Notes: generated by a model from the letters alone, not told the origin. 5,072 nucleotides of DNA from AB-629-J13 sp964518835 (GCA_964518835.1 CAZFKU010000076.1:1-5072), one strand, 5' to 3'; shown: positions 1 through 5,072, numbered from the stretch's first letter. A program made the numbers and translations.

Positions 1-3
1 CAT
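1..3 (-). CDS. Probable start codon of a further minus-strand gene (partial, runs off the left edge)
   Basis: The first three bases read as ATG on the minus strand, at the exact edge of the window. A GGAGA Shine-Dalgarno-like sequence lies 7 bases before it and an AT-rich leader of more than 100 bp separates it from the preceding gene, which is what a real translation start looks like. Nothing of the protein beyond Met is visible, so neither product nor length can be stated. If real, it lies downstream of the two PLP enzymes in the same direction and may either be co-transcribed with them or use its own promoter in the leader. The alternative is a chance ATG at the cut point. Confidence 0.4.
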
Positions 4-10
4 ATTTGTT

Positions 11-15
11 TCTCC
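11..15 (-). promoter_or_regulatory. Ribosome binding site for the gene starting at the left edge
   Basis: Minus-strand GGAGA is followed by a 7-base spacer and then ATG. This is the strongest Shine-Dalgarno match in the window and is the main reason to believe that a gene starts at the edge. Confidence 0.45.
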
Positions 16-73
16 GGAATAAGGTGTTTGACTAAAAAAAATTGAAACAAAAACGAAAGATACAGTTATTAAA

Positions 74-102
74 ATCATAAATACTCAACAATACTTTTGT
101 AA
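74..102 (-). promoter_or_regulatory. Weak candidate promoter in the 127-bp leader
   Basis: On the minus strand, TTACAA (97-102, 3 of 6 matches to the sigma70 -35) lies 17 bases before TATGAT (74-79, 5 of 6 matches to the -10). The spacing is ideal but the -35 is poor and the region is very AT-rich, so a chance match is quite possible. It would serve the gene that begins at the left edge. The rest of the gap (1-127) holds an A8 run at 34-41 but no hairpin that would make a convincing terminator for the PLP operon. Confidence 0.22.
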
Positions 103-127
103 TAGTCACTAATATTTGTTAATAAGA

Positions 128-1285
128 TCAATATAATTCCAATGCCTGTTCGAGGTCAGCGATAAGGTCGTCCATATGTTCGATTCCAACTGACATCCTC
201 ACCAGACTGTCAGATATTCCACTTTTTTGACGTTCAATCGGACTCATGCCAGAATGAGATGTGGTGGCAGGCAGGGTAACCAGCGATTCAACCCCTCCCA
301 GACTGGGAGCGATGACAGGAAGAGTCAGCTTTTTCAGAAACCGTTTGGCAGTTTCCAGCCCTCCTCTTAATTCAAAACTAAGCATTCCACTGAATCCATC
401 GAAAAGTTCTTTTGCCCTGTCATGATGAGGGTTTGATTCCAGTCCGGGATAATTCACTTGTTCTACTGCGGGATGTCCTTCTAAAAATTGAGCAATCTTA
501 TGGGAGTTTTTGTTGTGTCGCATCATTCGAAGTGCAAGAGTTTTAATTCCACGGTGGAGAAGAAAACAGGCGTGAGGATCCAGAGCCCCACCCAAGTGAT
601 TCAACTGGTGAGTAATTTTATTTATGAGTTCAGTCGATCCCATAAGGCATCCGGCAACAATGTCCGAATGCCCATTCAAATACTTTGTACAACTGTGGCA
701 GGACAAATCAAATCCCCATTCAGCAGGACGGAAATTTATGGGTGAAGGGAATGTGTTATCAACAATAGAGATCAAATGGTGTTTCTTAGCAAAATTCACT
801 ACTCCCTTCAAATCGGTAACCTTCAACAAAGGATTTGTCATGGATTCAACATAAATGACTTTTGTATTAGGTTGCAGTTTTTCTACCCAATTATCTGAAG
901 ATGTTCCATCAATAAAATCAAATTCAATCCCCCACTTTTCGATCTCATGGTTGACAAAGGTGTGAGTGCCACCGTAGAGTGTATCCTGAATCAGGAAATG
1001 ATCTCCTTTCCCCAGAAATGTGAGGAGGGAAGCGGTAATTGCTGCCATACCGCTGGCAGTGACAAGGGAAGCTTCTGCATTTTCCAGAGCAGCAAGTTTT
1101 TCTTGCAGAACAATGTGATTGGGTGTGTTATTCAGACGGATATATTTTATATCATGATAGTTTTCCTCTCCGCCATATTCATACATGGCTGACTGAAAAA
1201 TCGGCATGGAAACAGCGCCGCTTATTTTTGGAATTGGCTCTCCGGAGTGGATTAGTTTTGTATCTATTTTAGTATAATTTTTCAT
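128..1285 (-). CDS. Cys/Met metabolism PLP-dependent enzyme, cystathionine gamma-synthase-like
   Basis: A cytoplasmic PLP enzyme of 385 aa, the usual length for the family of cystathionine gamma-synthase, gamma/beta-lyases and homoserine sulfhydrylases. Visible landmarks: Y48-x-R50 (phosphate contact from the partner subunit), S78-G79-M80, stacking Tyr104 in LYGG, Asp176 in VDNTF binding the pyridine nitrogen, S198-C-T-K201 with Lys201 as the PLP Schiff-base lysine, and Arg363 in LVRMSVGIE for the substrate carboxylate. The segment HSCTKYLNGHSD is very like that of E. coli MetB. The specificity position before SLGG is Pro327 (IAPSLGG), as I recall for plant cystathionine gamma-synthase, not the Glu of gamma-lyases or the Val of methionine gamma-lyase. 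There is Gly, not Cys, after YG, which also argues against methionine gamma-lyase. The usual NPT after YxR is rearranged to NNTPN. It starts 12 bp after the preceding paralogue with no Shine-Dalgarno site, which suggests coupled translation. Family is certain. The exact reaction (gamma-synthase, or O-acyl-homoserine sulfhydrylase) is inferred. Confidence 0.9.
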   Translation of the reverse strand: MKNYTKIDTKLIHSGEPIPKISGAVSMPIFQSAMYEYGGEENYHDIKYIRLNNTPNHIVLQEKLAALENAEASLVTASGMAAITASLLTFLGKGDHFLIQDTLYGGTHTFVNHEIEKWGIEFDFIDGTSSDNWVEKLQPNTKVIYVESMTNPLLKVTDLKGVVNFAKKHHLISIVDNTFPSPINFRPAEWGFDLSCHSCTKYLNGHSDIVAGCLMGSTELINKITHQLNHLGGALDPHACFLLHRGIKTLALRMMRHNKNSHKIAQFLEGHPAVEQVNYPGLESNPHHDRAKELFDGFSGMLSFELRGGLETAKRFLKKLTLPVIAPSLGGVESLVTLPATTSHSGMSPIERQKSGISDSLVRMSVGIEHMDDLIADLEQALELY

Positions 1286-1297
1286 TGTTTAAATAGA

Positions 1298-2440
1298 TCA
1301 ACATTTTTCCAATGCTTTTTCCAAATCACCAATGATATCATCTGAATCCTCAATTCCAACCGATATACGTACTAAACCATCGGTGAGTCCCCGGGCATGG
1401 CGTTCTTTCTCTGGGACATCCACATGGGTCATGGTGGCAGGATGAGTAATCATAGTTTCCACAGAGCCCAAACTTTCGGCTAAAGAACAAAGTTCTACAG
1501 AATTCATCAATATTTTCCCTGCCGGAATTCCGCCTTTCAATTCAAAAGAGATCATTCCACTGAATCCGTCCATCTGTTCTTTGGCAATGTTAAATTGAGG
1601 ATGTGAAGGGAGCCCCGGATAAGTGATTTTTTCAACCTTAGGATGAGACTCCAGAAATTCCGCAACAGTTTGGGCATTGGATGCATGGCGTTCCATCCTG
1701 AGATGCAGTGTTTTGACTCCCAATAATGTAAGCCAGCAGTCAAACGGACTGGGAACAGCCCCAATGGTTTTCTGTACATATTTCATTTTTTCATGAACGT
1801 CCTCATTATTTGTGATAATAATTCCACCAATGATCTGATTATGACCGCTCATATATTTAGTGGTACTGTGCATGACGATATCTGCGCCGTACTCAAATGG
1901 ACGTAAAAAAACCGGTGTTGCAAAGGTAGAATCCACTCCGAACAATATTCCATGGTTTTTTGCTATTTCGGACATAGCGTTTAAATCTGTGACCTTCAAT
2001 AGCGGATTTGTAGGAGTTTCAACCCATAGGAGTTTGGTCTCTGATGTAATGGCATTTTCTACAGTTTCCGGATTGGACGAATCCACGTAGGTAAAGGTTA
2101 AACCGTAATTAATCAGAATATTGTTAAAATGGCGGGAGACTCCGCCATACACATCATCGGAGCATACTACATGGTCTCCTGAATTGAGTAACTTCAAAAC
2201 ACTATCAACAGCAGACATTCCGCTGGCGAAACAGGTTCCGTATTTTCCACCCTCAATGGAAGCTAAATTATTTTCCAAAACTTCCCGGGTGGGATTTGCA
2301 GATCGGGTATAGTCAAATCCCAAATCACGTCCAACTTCCGGTAAAACATAGGTTGCAGTTTGATAAATGGGTGGGACGATCGCACCGGTGGTGGGATCAG
2401 GAGAAATTCCCGCACGGACGACTTTTGTATTAAATTTCAT
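1298..2440 (-). CDS. Cys/Met metabolism PLP-dependent enzyme, cystathionine gamma-lyase/gamma-synthase-like
   Basis: A 380-aa cytoplasmic PLP enzyme, homologous over its full length to the next gene. Landmarks: Y44-T-R46 followed by the canonical NPT, S73-G74-M75, stacking Tyr98 in DDVYGG, Asp170 in VDSTF, S192-T-T-K195 with Lys195 as the PLP lysine, and Arg358 in LVRISVGIED. The specificity position is Glu322 (LAESLG), as in cystathionine gamma-lyases and E. coli-type gamma-synthase. The DDVYGG context also resembles animal and yeast gamma-lyase. Oddities: VDSTF for the commoner VDNTF, GHNQ for GHSD after the lysine motif, AESLGS for AESLGG, and Leu240 where most relatives have Arg in the LRGLKTL motif. 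It is the first gene of the pair, with its own promoter and an AAGGA ribosome site 6 bases before the ATG. It could cleave cystathionine (beta- or gamma-lyase) or form it. The tandem arrangement recalls Bacillus metI-metC. Family is certain, the reaction is not. Confidence 0.9.
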   Translation of the reverse strand: MKFNTKVVRAGISPDPTTGAIVPPIYQTATYVLPEVGRDLGFDYTRSANPTREVLENNLASIEGGKYGTCFASGMSAVDSVLKLLNSGDHVVCSDDVYGGVSRHFNNILINYGLTFTYVDSSNPETVENAITSETKLLWVETPTNPLLKVTDLNAMSEIAKNHGILFGVDSTFATPVFLRPFEYGADIVMHSTTKYMSGHNQIIGGIIITNNEDVHEKMKYVQKTIGAVPSPFDCWLTLLGVKTLHLRMERHASNAQTVAEFLESHPKVEKITYPGLPSHPQFNIAKEQMDGFSGMISFELKGGIPAGKILMNSVELCSLAESLGSVETMITHPATMTHVDVPEKERHARGLTDGLVRISVGIEDSDDIIGDLEKALEKC

Positions 2441-2446
2441 AAAAGT

Positions 2447-2451
2447 TCCTT
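2447..2451 (-). promoter_or_regulatory. Ribosome binding site of the first PLP-enzyme gene
   Basis: Minus-strand AAGGA lies 6 bases before the ATG at 2440. It fixes the start of the 380-aa protein, which also agrees with the family's N-terminus. The second PLP gene and the ASST-like gene have no comparable site. Confidence 0.65.
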
Positions 2452-2470
2452 AATTCTATATTTTAAATTG

Positions 2471-2483
2471 ATTTCACTGAAAT
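2471..2483. repeat. Short palindrome in the leader of the PLP operon
   Basis: ATTTCA, one central base, then TGAAAT form a perfect 13-bp inverted repeat between the predicted transcription start and the ribosome site. It could be a minor operator half or a weak leader hairpin. At this AT content chance is a real possibility. Confidence 0.25.
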
Positions 2484-2504
2484 AGTAGTGATTGATTTAG
2501 GGAA

Positions 2505-2532
2505 ATTATACAAATTGGAATTCTCATTCCAA
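2505..2532 (-). promoter_or_regulatory. Sigma70-like promoter of the two-gene PLP operon
   Basis: On the minus strand, TTGGAA (2527-2532, 4 of 6 matches to the -35 consensus) is followed after 16 bases by a perfect TATAAT (2505-2510). Transcription would start near 2498, giving a leader of about 58 nt before the first PLP gene. It is the best promoter match in the window and sits where one is expected, between the ASST-like gene and the PLP pair. Caveat: some FCB lineages use a different primary-sigma consensus, and a TATAAT is easily met by chance in AT-rich DNA. Confidence 0.5.
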
Positions 2533-2533
2533 T
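2514..2533. promoter_or_regulatory. Perfect inverted repeat over the promoter (operator candidate or hairpin terminator)
   Basis: Arms ATTGGAAT (2514-2521) and ATTCCAAT (2526-2533) are perfectly complementary around a 4-base centre. The repeat covers the -35 hexamer and most of the spacer of the predicted PLP-operon promoter, a classic position for a repressor dimer. It also begins 22 bases after the stop of the ASST-like gene, so the RNA could fold as an 8-bp stem with a GAGA loop. The stem has only two G-C pairs and the following bases are only moderately U-rich, so it would be a poor intrinsic terminator. I favour the operator reading; both are inference. Confidence 0.45.
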
Positions 2534-2555
2534 ATGTATTGATTTTAATGAAATA

Positions 2556-2813
2556 TTATTTCATAAATACAATTTTTTGGGTTGTATTGAAATTCTCTGT
2601 TTCCAACCTCAAGAAATAAACACCACTTGAAAATTCTGATGCATTCCATTGAACAGTATGTTTCCCGGAAGAAAAAAGTTTTTCTACAAGAGGTTCCACT
2701 AATTGTCCTTGAATGTTGTAAATAACCAAGTTAACCAGAGATAATTCAGGAACATTGAAATTAATAGTTGTCGTGGGATTGAACGGATTTGGATGAGCAG
2801 GAAAAAGAGCAAA
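2556..2813 (-). other. T9SS type-A sorting domain (C-terminal about 84 residues of the ASST-like protein)
   Basis: It opens with FALFPAHPNPFNPTTTI, continues with a beta-rich segment (VIYNIQGQ, GKHTVQWNA, SSGVYFLRLE) and ends in KIVFMK. This is the pattern of domains that direct proteins through the type IX secretion system, where the domain is normally removed and the cargo is released or anchored at the surface. It implies that the genome encodes T9SS components elsewhere. Confidence 0.9.
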
Positions 2814-4904
2814 TTCCAAGGGGGTTGGGAGAGAGGCAGATTTTCTCAAAACAAAAGTTTCTGATTCACCACTTAACTCAATCACACTAATACTTGAACA
2901 CTCAAATACGTTCCCACTTTCATTTATAATTTCCCAAACTTCACCATCTATTATCTCACACTCAAATGTAAGTGGTTGTCCATCATTCATCACCTCCAAT
3001 AAACATTCATCCTCTGAACACAGCTTGGTATCTCCGGAAAAACGGAAGTCTATTGCACCGATTGGTGGTTTCGGAGGAAGGGATAAACTCAACGGGTTTT
3101 CAATTTCAGTTCCGAAATAGAGCATCTGACTTCCGATTCTTAATGTATTGGCATGTTGAGGAGGTTGAAATGACTTGGGTCGTCCTGCAGAGGGTGTTGA
3201 TGATAGTGTAATTTCCCCTTCCTCTGTACTCCTCAACCAATATCCTTGTCCCGGGACCAGTTCATCTACATTAACGTAGCCTTCATCGAAACCGTAAATA
3301 GTTCCGGGGACGATTAAGTTTTGGGGATCAAAAATTGAATTGATAGATACAGGAAATGAAAAACCGGAAATTAAATTCCAGTCCACATTCAGAGAAATAA
3401 TCAATTCATTAACTGGACCACCGGTGATTTGAGTCATTCCGGATTGCAAAAACCTGAGCCAATATCCGATTCCCGCTGTCAGTTCATTTTCTTGAATATA
3501 TCCTCCGGAAAATGAATAAAGGGTTCCCTCAACCGCATCTGGAAATAAAATTGTATGACTGGGGTTTTCAACAAAAACGGGAAGGCCAACCATATTCCAA
3601 TCGGCTGCATAATCGACTATCACAGTCATTTCGTTATTTTGATCAAAATAATCCAGTCCGTATTTCTGGGCACGGGCAATCATAATATCATTCCCCGGAT
3701 GGGTATAGGTCCATTGGACACTTCCTGAAGAATTTACTTCAAAAATATATGCATCATCCGCTTCGGTGATTAGTGTATTTCCGTTCGGTAGTCTAAAAGC
3801 CCCGCTCTGAACATCTGATTGGAGACTGCTTCCAGCTGTATAAACCCAAATCGCATTTTCAGGTCCAAAGGGTTCATTAGGTGAAACATCATAAGTTCCG
3901 TTAGAATTCAGCGGTGGAATAAACTCCAATACTGCTGAAGCGTTGTTGGTGTGACCATTGTTAAACAGAATAAAATTACCTTCGCCGGGATATTCGGATG
4001 GGATCCAATTCACACCATGCTGTGCATCTAAAATGTGATCTGTATTATTCCCCCGGTCGTAATTCTGGGGATTCCCCCAGCGGTAAAGTAAATCACCTCC
4101 CATTCCGGAATTTCCTCCACTATGTCCGCTGGCTTCTTCTGTGGTTGTGCTGTGGTCAATGATAAATATTTCATCCTGGTGGCGGGAAGAAAGGACGATT
4201 TGATCCAGTTCAGCATGGTAGGCAATGGCATTCAAATGCATCCAGTCCGCATTTGCCCCCCCCGGTCCGCCGCTGTTGCCTACATTCCCATTATTGATAT
4301 CAAACAATTCCGGGTGTTCCGAGACATTTACATAATTTGGATAAGATGAACTGACATCCTGGCATAAATGATCCCATAGATGCCATTCCCAGACGACATT
4401 CCCCGTTTCCGGATCCAATTCCAGAACTGCTTCTGACCACATCTGGTTCAGTGGATTGTTAATAGTTTGCCTTCCCATGGCATAGGCTTCCGCAGCTGTC
4501 TTCCTTTCCCACACAATGATGAGGACATTTCCGTTCGGTAGGGGCTCCACATCATGATGGTGCTGGTATGTGTCGTTGGCAAATTGGTAATCCCAGAGAG
4601 TTGTGCCATCCCAAGTCAATTTGCTGATTCCACCTCCTACACCTCCGGCATTCATGGATGGATTGGGAACTCGGTAGGGATAGATAATTGTGCTGTCTGG
4701 AAATAGATAAGGCATGCTTGCAGGACTACGGTTGTGAGCCCAGGTATGAATCACATTACTGTTATGATCCATCAAATATGTGGTTGAATTTCCGCCGCCA
4801 CCACCACCTTGACCGGGAGTAAACAGTGTGTATCCTTCAAAGACATCTGCTATTAGCAGTTGGAAGAAAAGTTGAAACAAGATTAAGATCCGGGTATAAT
4901 TCAT
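2556..4904 (-). CDS. Secreted arylsulfotransferase (ASST)-like protein with T9SS C-terminal sorting domain
   Basis: A 782-aa multidomain exported protein. I start it at the ATG at 4904 because it opens directly on a signal peptide; the frame can be extended 24 codons to a GTG at 4976, but that stretch is Lys-rich and covers a palindrome. Layout: signal peptide 1-19 (hydrophobic core 6-18, cleavage after LLIA); ASST-like beta-propeller about 24-420; two WN/GYW repeats about 426-495 and 500-569; a module with Cys629, 634, 649 and 669 at about 608-688; type-A sorting domain about 698-782, with HPNPFNP near its start and a terminal Lys. Family-type motifs are HHHDVEPLPNGN (His115-117), DWMHLN (His223), SSRHQ (His242), YRWG (Arg275) and AQHG (His296). 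Bacterial ASST uses active-site histidines and an arginine, with a sulfo-histidine intermediate, to move sulfate between phenols; which residues here are catalytic is inference. Other propellers with this fold remain possible. No strong Shine-Dalgarno site is present. It appears to be a separate transcription unit. Confidence 0.82.
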   Translation of the reverse strand: MNYTRILILFQLFFQLLIADVFEGYTLFTPGQGGGGGGNSTTYLMDHNSNVIHTWAHNRSPASMPYLFPDSTIIYPYRVPNPSMNAGGVGGGISKLTWDGTTLWDYQFANDTYQHHHDVEPLPNGNVLIIVWERKTAAEAYAMGRQTINNPLNQMWSEAVLELDPETGNVVWEWHLWDHLCQDVSSSYPNYVNVSEHPELFDINNGNVGNSGGPGGANADWMHLNAIAYHAELDQIVLSSRHQDEIFIIDHSTTTEEASGHSGGNSGMGGDLLYRWGNPQNYDRGNNTDHILDAQHGVNWIPSEYPGEGNFILFNNGHTNNASAVLEFIPPLNSNGTYDVSPNEPFGPENAIWVYTAGSSLQSDVQSGAFRLPNGNTLITEADDAYIFEVNSSGSVQWTYTHPGNDIMIARAQKYGLDYFDQNNEMTVIVDYAADWNMVGLPVFVENPSHTILFPDAVEGTLYSFSGGYIQENELTAGIGYWLRFLQSGMTQITGGPVNELIISLNVDWNLISGFSFPVSINSIFDPQNLIVPGTIYGFDEGYVNVDELVPGQGYWLRSTEEGEITLSSTPSAGRPKSFQPPQHANTLRIGSQMLYFGTEIENPLSLSLPPKPPIGAIDFRFSGDTKLCSEDECLLEVMNDGQPLTFECEIIDGEVWEIINESGNVFECSSISVIELSGESETFVLRKSASLPTPLEFALFPAHPNPFNPTTTINFNVPELSLVNLVIYNIQGQLVEPLVEKLFSSGKHTVQWNASEFSSGVYFLRLETENFNTTQKIVFMK
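2841..3083 (-). other. Four-cysteine beta-rich module of the ASST-like protein
   Basis: This stretch encodes residues about 608-688, between the repeats and the sorting domain. It contains FRFSGDTKLC, DECLLEVMN, LTFECEI and NVFECS, with cysteines at 629, 634, 649 and 669, enough for two disulfides in an exported protein. A Pro-rich linker (LPPKPPIG) precedes it. It looks like a small Ig-like or beta-sandwich unit; I cannot name the family with confidence. Confidence 0.5.
3198..3629 (-). repeat. Two tandem roughly 70-aa protein repeats (DWN...GYWLR) in the ASST-like protein
   Basis: Copy one (3420-3629) has ADWNMVGLP, then TLYSFSGGYIQENELTAGIG and YWLR. Copy two (3198-3407) has VDWNLISGF, then TIYGFDEGYVNVDELVPGQG and YWLR. 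The spacing from the DWN Trp to the GYW Trp is 46 and 47 residues, and the period is about 73 residues. The match is in protein, not DNA, so the duplication is old. Similar units occur near the C-terminus of T9SS cargo in FCB bacteria; their role is not known to me. Confidence 0.8.
4791..4808 (-). repeat. GGN-codon tract encoding six glycines
   Basis: Codons GGT x3, GGC x2 and GGA encode a hexaglycine run (residues 33-38 from the ATG at 4904) shortly after the signal peptide, in a spot where ASST-like relatives usually run straight from GYTLF-P into the first blade. It is probably a flexible loop, and the imperfect triplet run is a possible slippage site. Confidence 0.7.
4848..4904 (-). other. 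Signal peptide coding segment of the ASST-like protein
   Basis: MNYTR supplies a short n-region with one Arg, ILILFQLFFQLLI the hydrophobic core, and Ala19 a plausible signal peptidase I site before DVFEGYTLF. It is the required Sec entry step for T9SS cargo and argues for translation from this ATG and not the upstream GTG. Confidence 0.8.
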
Positions 4905-4946
4905 TATTTTTTCTTTAAGTGTTTTTTGTATAGATGCAAAATGGTT

Positions 4947-4964
4947 AAAAAAGTTAACTTTTTT
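4947..4964. repeat. Perfect 18-bp palindrome upstream of the ASST-like gene
   Basis: Six A, GTTAAC, then six T form a loop-less perfect palindrome 43 bases before the chosen ATG. It may be a regulator binding site in the promoter region, or a weak bidirectional hairpin ending the upstream gene. Only one G-C pair per arm makes a terminator unlikely. A possible -10, TATACA at 4927-4932, lies just downstream on the minus strand, but I find no good -35 for it. The rest of 4905-4999 is AT-rich with nothing else clear. Confidence 0.4.
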
Positions 4965-4999
4965 TCTCTTAATCACTCAATATAATTTACATTTAGAAT

Positions 5000-5071
5000 T
5001 TATTCTTTTGACTGTTTCAATTTTTCATCGAGTAATAAAAGTTTATCTAACCCTTGGGACTGCCTTTGGTA
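5000..5071 (-). CDS. C-terminal end of an unrecognised gene (partial, enters from the right edge)
   Basis: Of the three minus-strand frames entering at the right edge, only one stays open, for 23 codons, before a TAA at 5000-5002. The visible end reads YQRQSQGLDKLLLLDEKLKQSKE, a charged, Leu-rich, probably helical tail typical of a real protein C-terminus. It is too short to identify. It would be the gene immediately upstream of the ASST-like gene, on the same strand, with a 95-bp gap. The alternative is a chance open stretch. Confidence 0.5.
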   Translation of the reverse strand, partial: YQRQSQGLDKLLLLDEKLKQSKE

Positions 5072-5072
5072 C

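Noticed and set aside
34..41. T8 run (minus strand) as an intrinsic terminator after the PLP operon
   Set aside because: No stem of useful length or G-C content precedes it.
488..854. Plus-strand open frames of 76-85 codons inside the second PLP gene
   Set aside because: They are antisense to a gene with unmistakable family motifs, have no homology-like features, and are shadows.
128..2440. Mobile or recent DNA-level duplication creating the PLP pair
   Set aside because: The two genes are homologous in protein but well diverged in DNA, with no flanking repeats, transposase or integrase signs.
2441..2504. SAM riboswitch in front of the PLP operon
   Set aside because: The leader is too short for SAM-I. 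A 5-bp TCACT/AGTGA stem exists, but the long loop and conserved GCUAAA-type tail of SAM-II are absent.
4028..4349. Open frames of 67-75 codons on both strands inside the ASST-like gene
   Set aside because: They overlap the conserved propeller coding sequence and show no independent evidence of coding.
4905..4976. 24-codon N-terminal extension of the ASST-like protein to a GTG
   Set aside because: It begins with GTG, is Lys-rich low-complexity sequence, crosses a perfect palindrome and would bury the signal peptide. The ATG at 4904 gives a clean signal peptide.
1..5072. Many TCCGGA sites across the window
   Set aside because: Most lie within coding sequence, where TCC-GGA or overlapping codons for Ser, Gly and Pro explain them; no spacing or array pattern was seen.

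Overview
The window shows one strand of what is probably an FCB-group bacterium (Bacteroidota / Ignavibacteriota / Marinimicrobia-like). The main clue is the C-terminus of the largest protein, which is a typical type IX secretion (T9SS) type-A sorting domain. The AT-rich gaps and the uneven use of Shine-Dalgarno sites fit that group. The exact phylum is inference; I lean towards Marinimicrobia or a relative because of the tandem 'DWN...GYWLR' repeats and the Cys-containing module placed before the sorting domain. All genes I can support lie on the minus strand, so transcription runs from right to left.

From right to left: (1) the last 23 codons of an unrecognised gene enter at the right edge and stop at 5000. 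(2) A 95-bp gap follows, containing a perfect 18-bp palindrome. (3) A large secreted protein of about 782 aa occupies 4904-2556. It has a signal peptide, an arylsulfotransferase (ASST)-like beta-propeller, two roughly 70-aa tandem repeats, a four-cysteine module and a T9SS sorting domain. (4) A 115-bp gap holds a good sigma70-like promoter whose -35 and spacer are covered by a perfect inverted repeat. (5) Two tandem paralogous PLP enzymes of the Cys/Met metabolism family follow, 380 and 385 aa, 12 bp apart, almost certainly one operon. (6) A 127-bp AT-rich leader ends in a Shine-Dalgarno site and an ATG exactly at the left edge, so another minus-strand gene probably begins there.

The two PLP enzymes probably act together in transsulfuration, linking activated homoserine, cysteine, cystathionine and homocysteine. 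Their specificity-loop residues differ: the first has the Glu found in cystathionine gamma-lyase and bacterial gamma-synthase, and the second has a Pro as in plant cystathionine gamma-synthase. This suggests divided roles, as in the Bacillus metI-metC pair, but sequence alone does not settle which step each performs. The ASST-like protein is a separate transcription unit by position. Its predicted role is sulfate-group transfer outside the cell or at the cell surface; any link to the sulfur amino-acid genes is only thematic.

There are no RNA genes, insertion sequences, CRISPR arrays or riboswitches that I can support. The window reads as ordinary chromosomal DNA. The most interesting points are the architecture of the secreted protein and the promoter/operator in front of the PLP pair.
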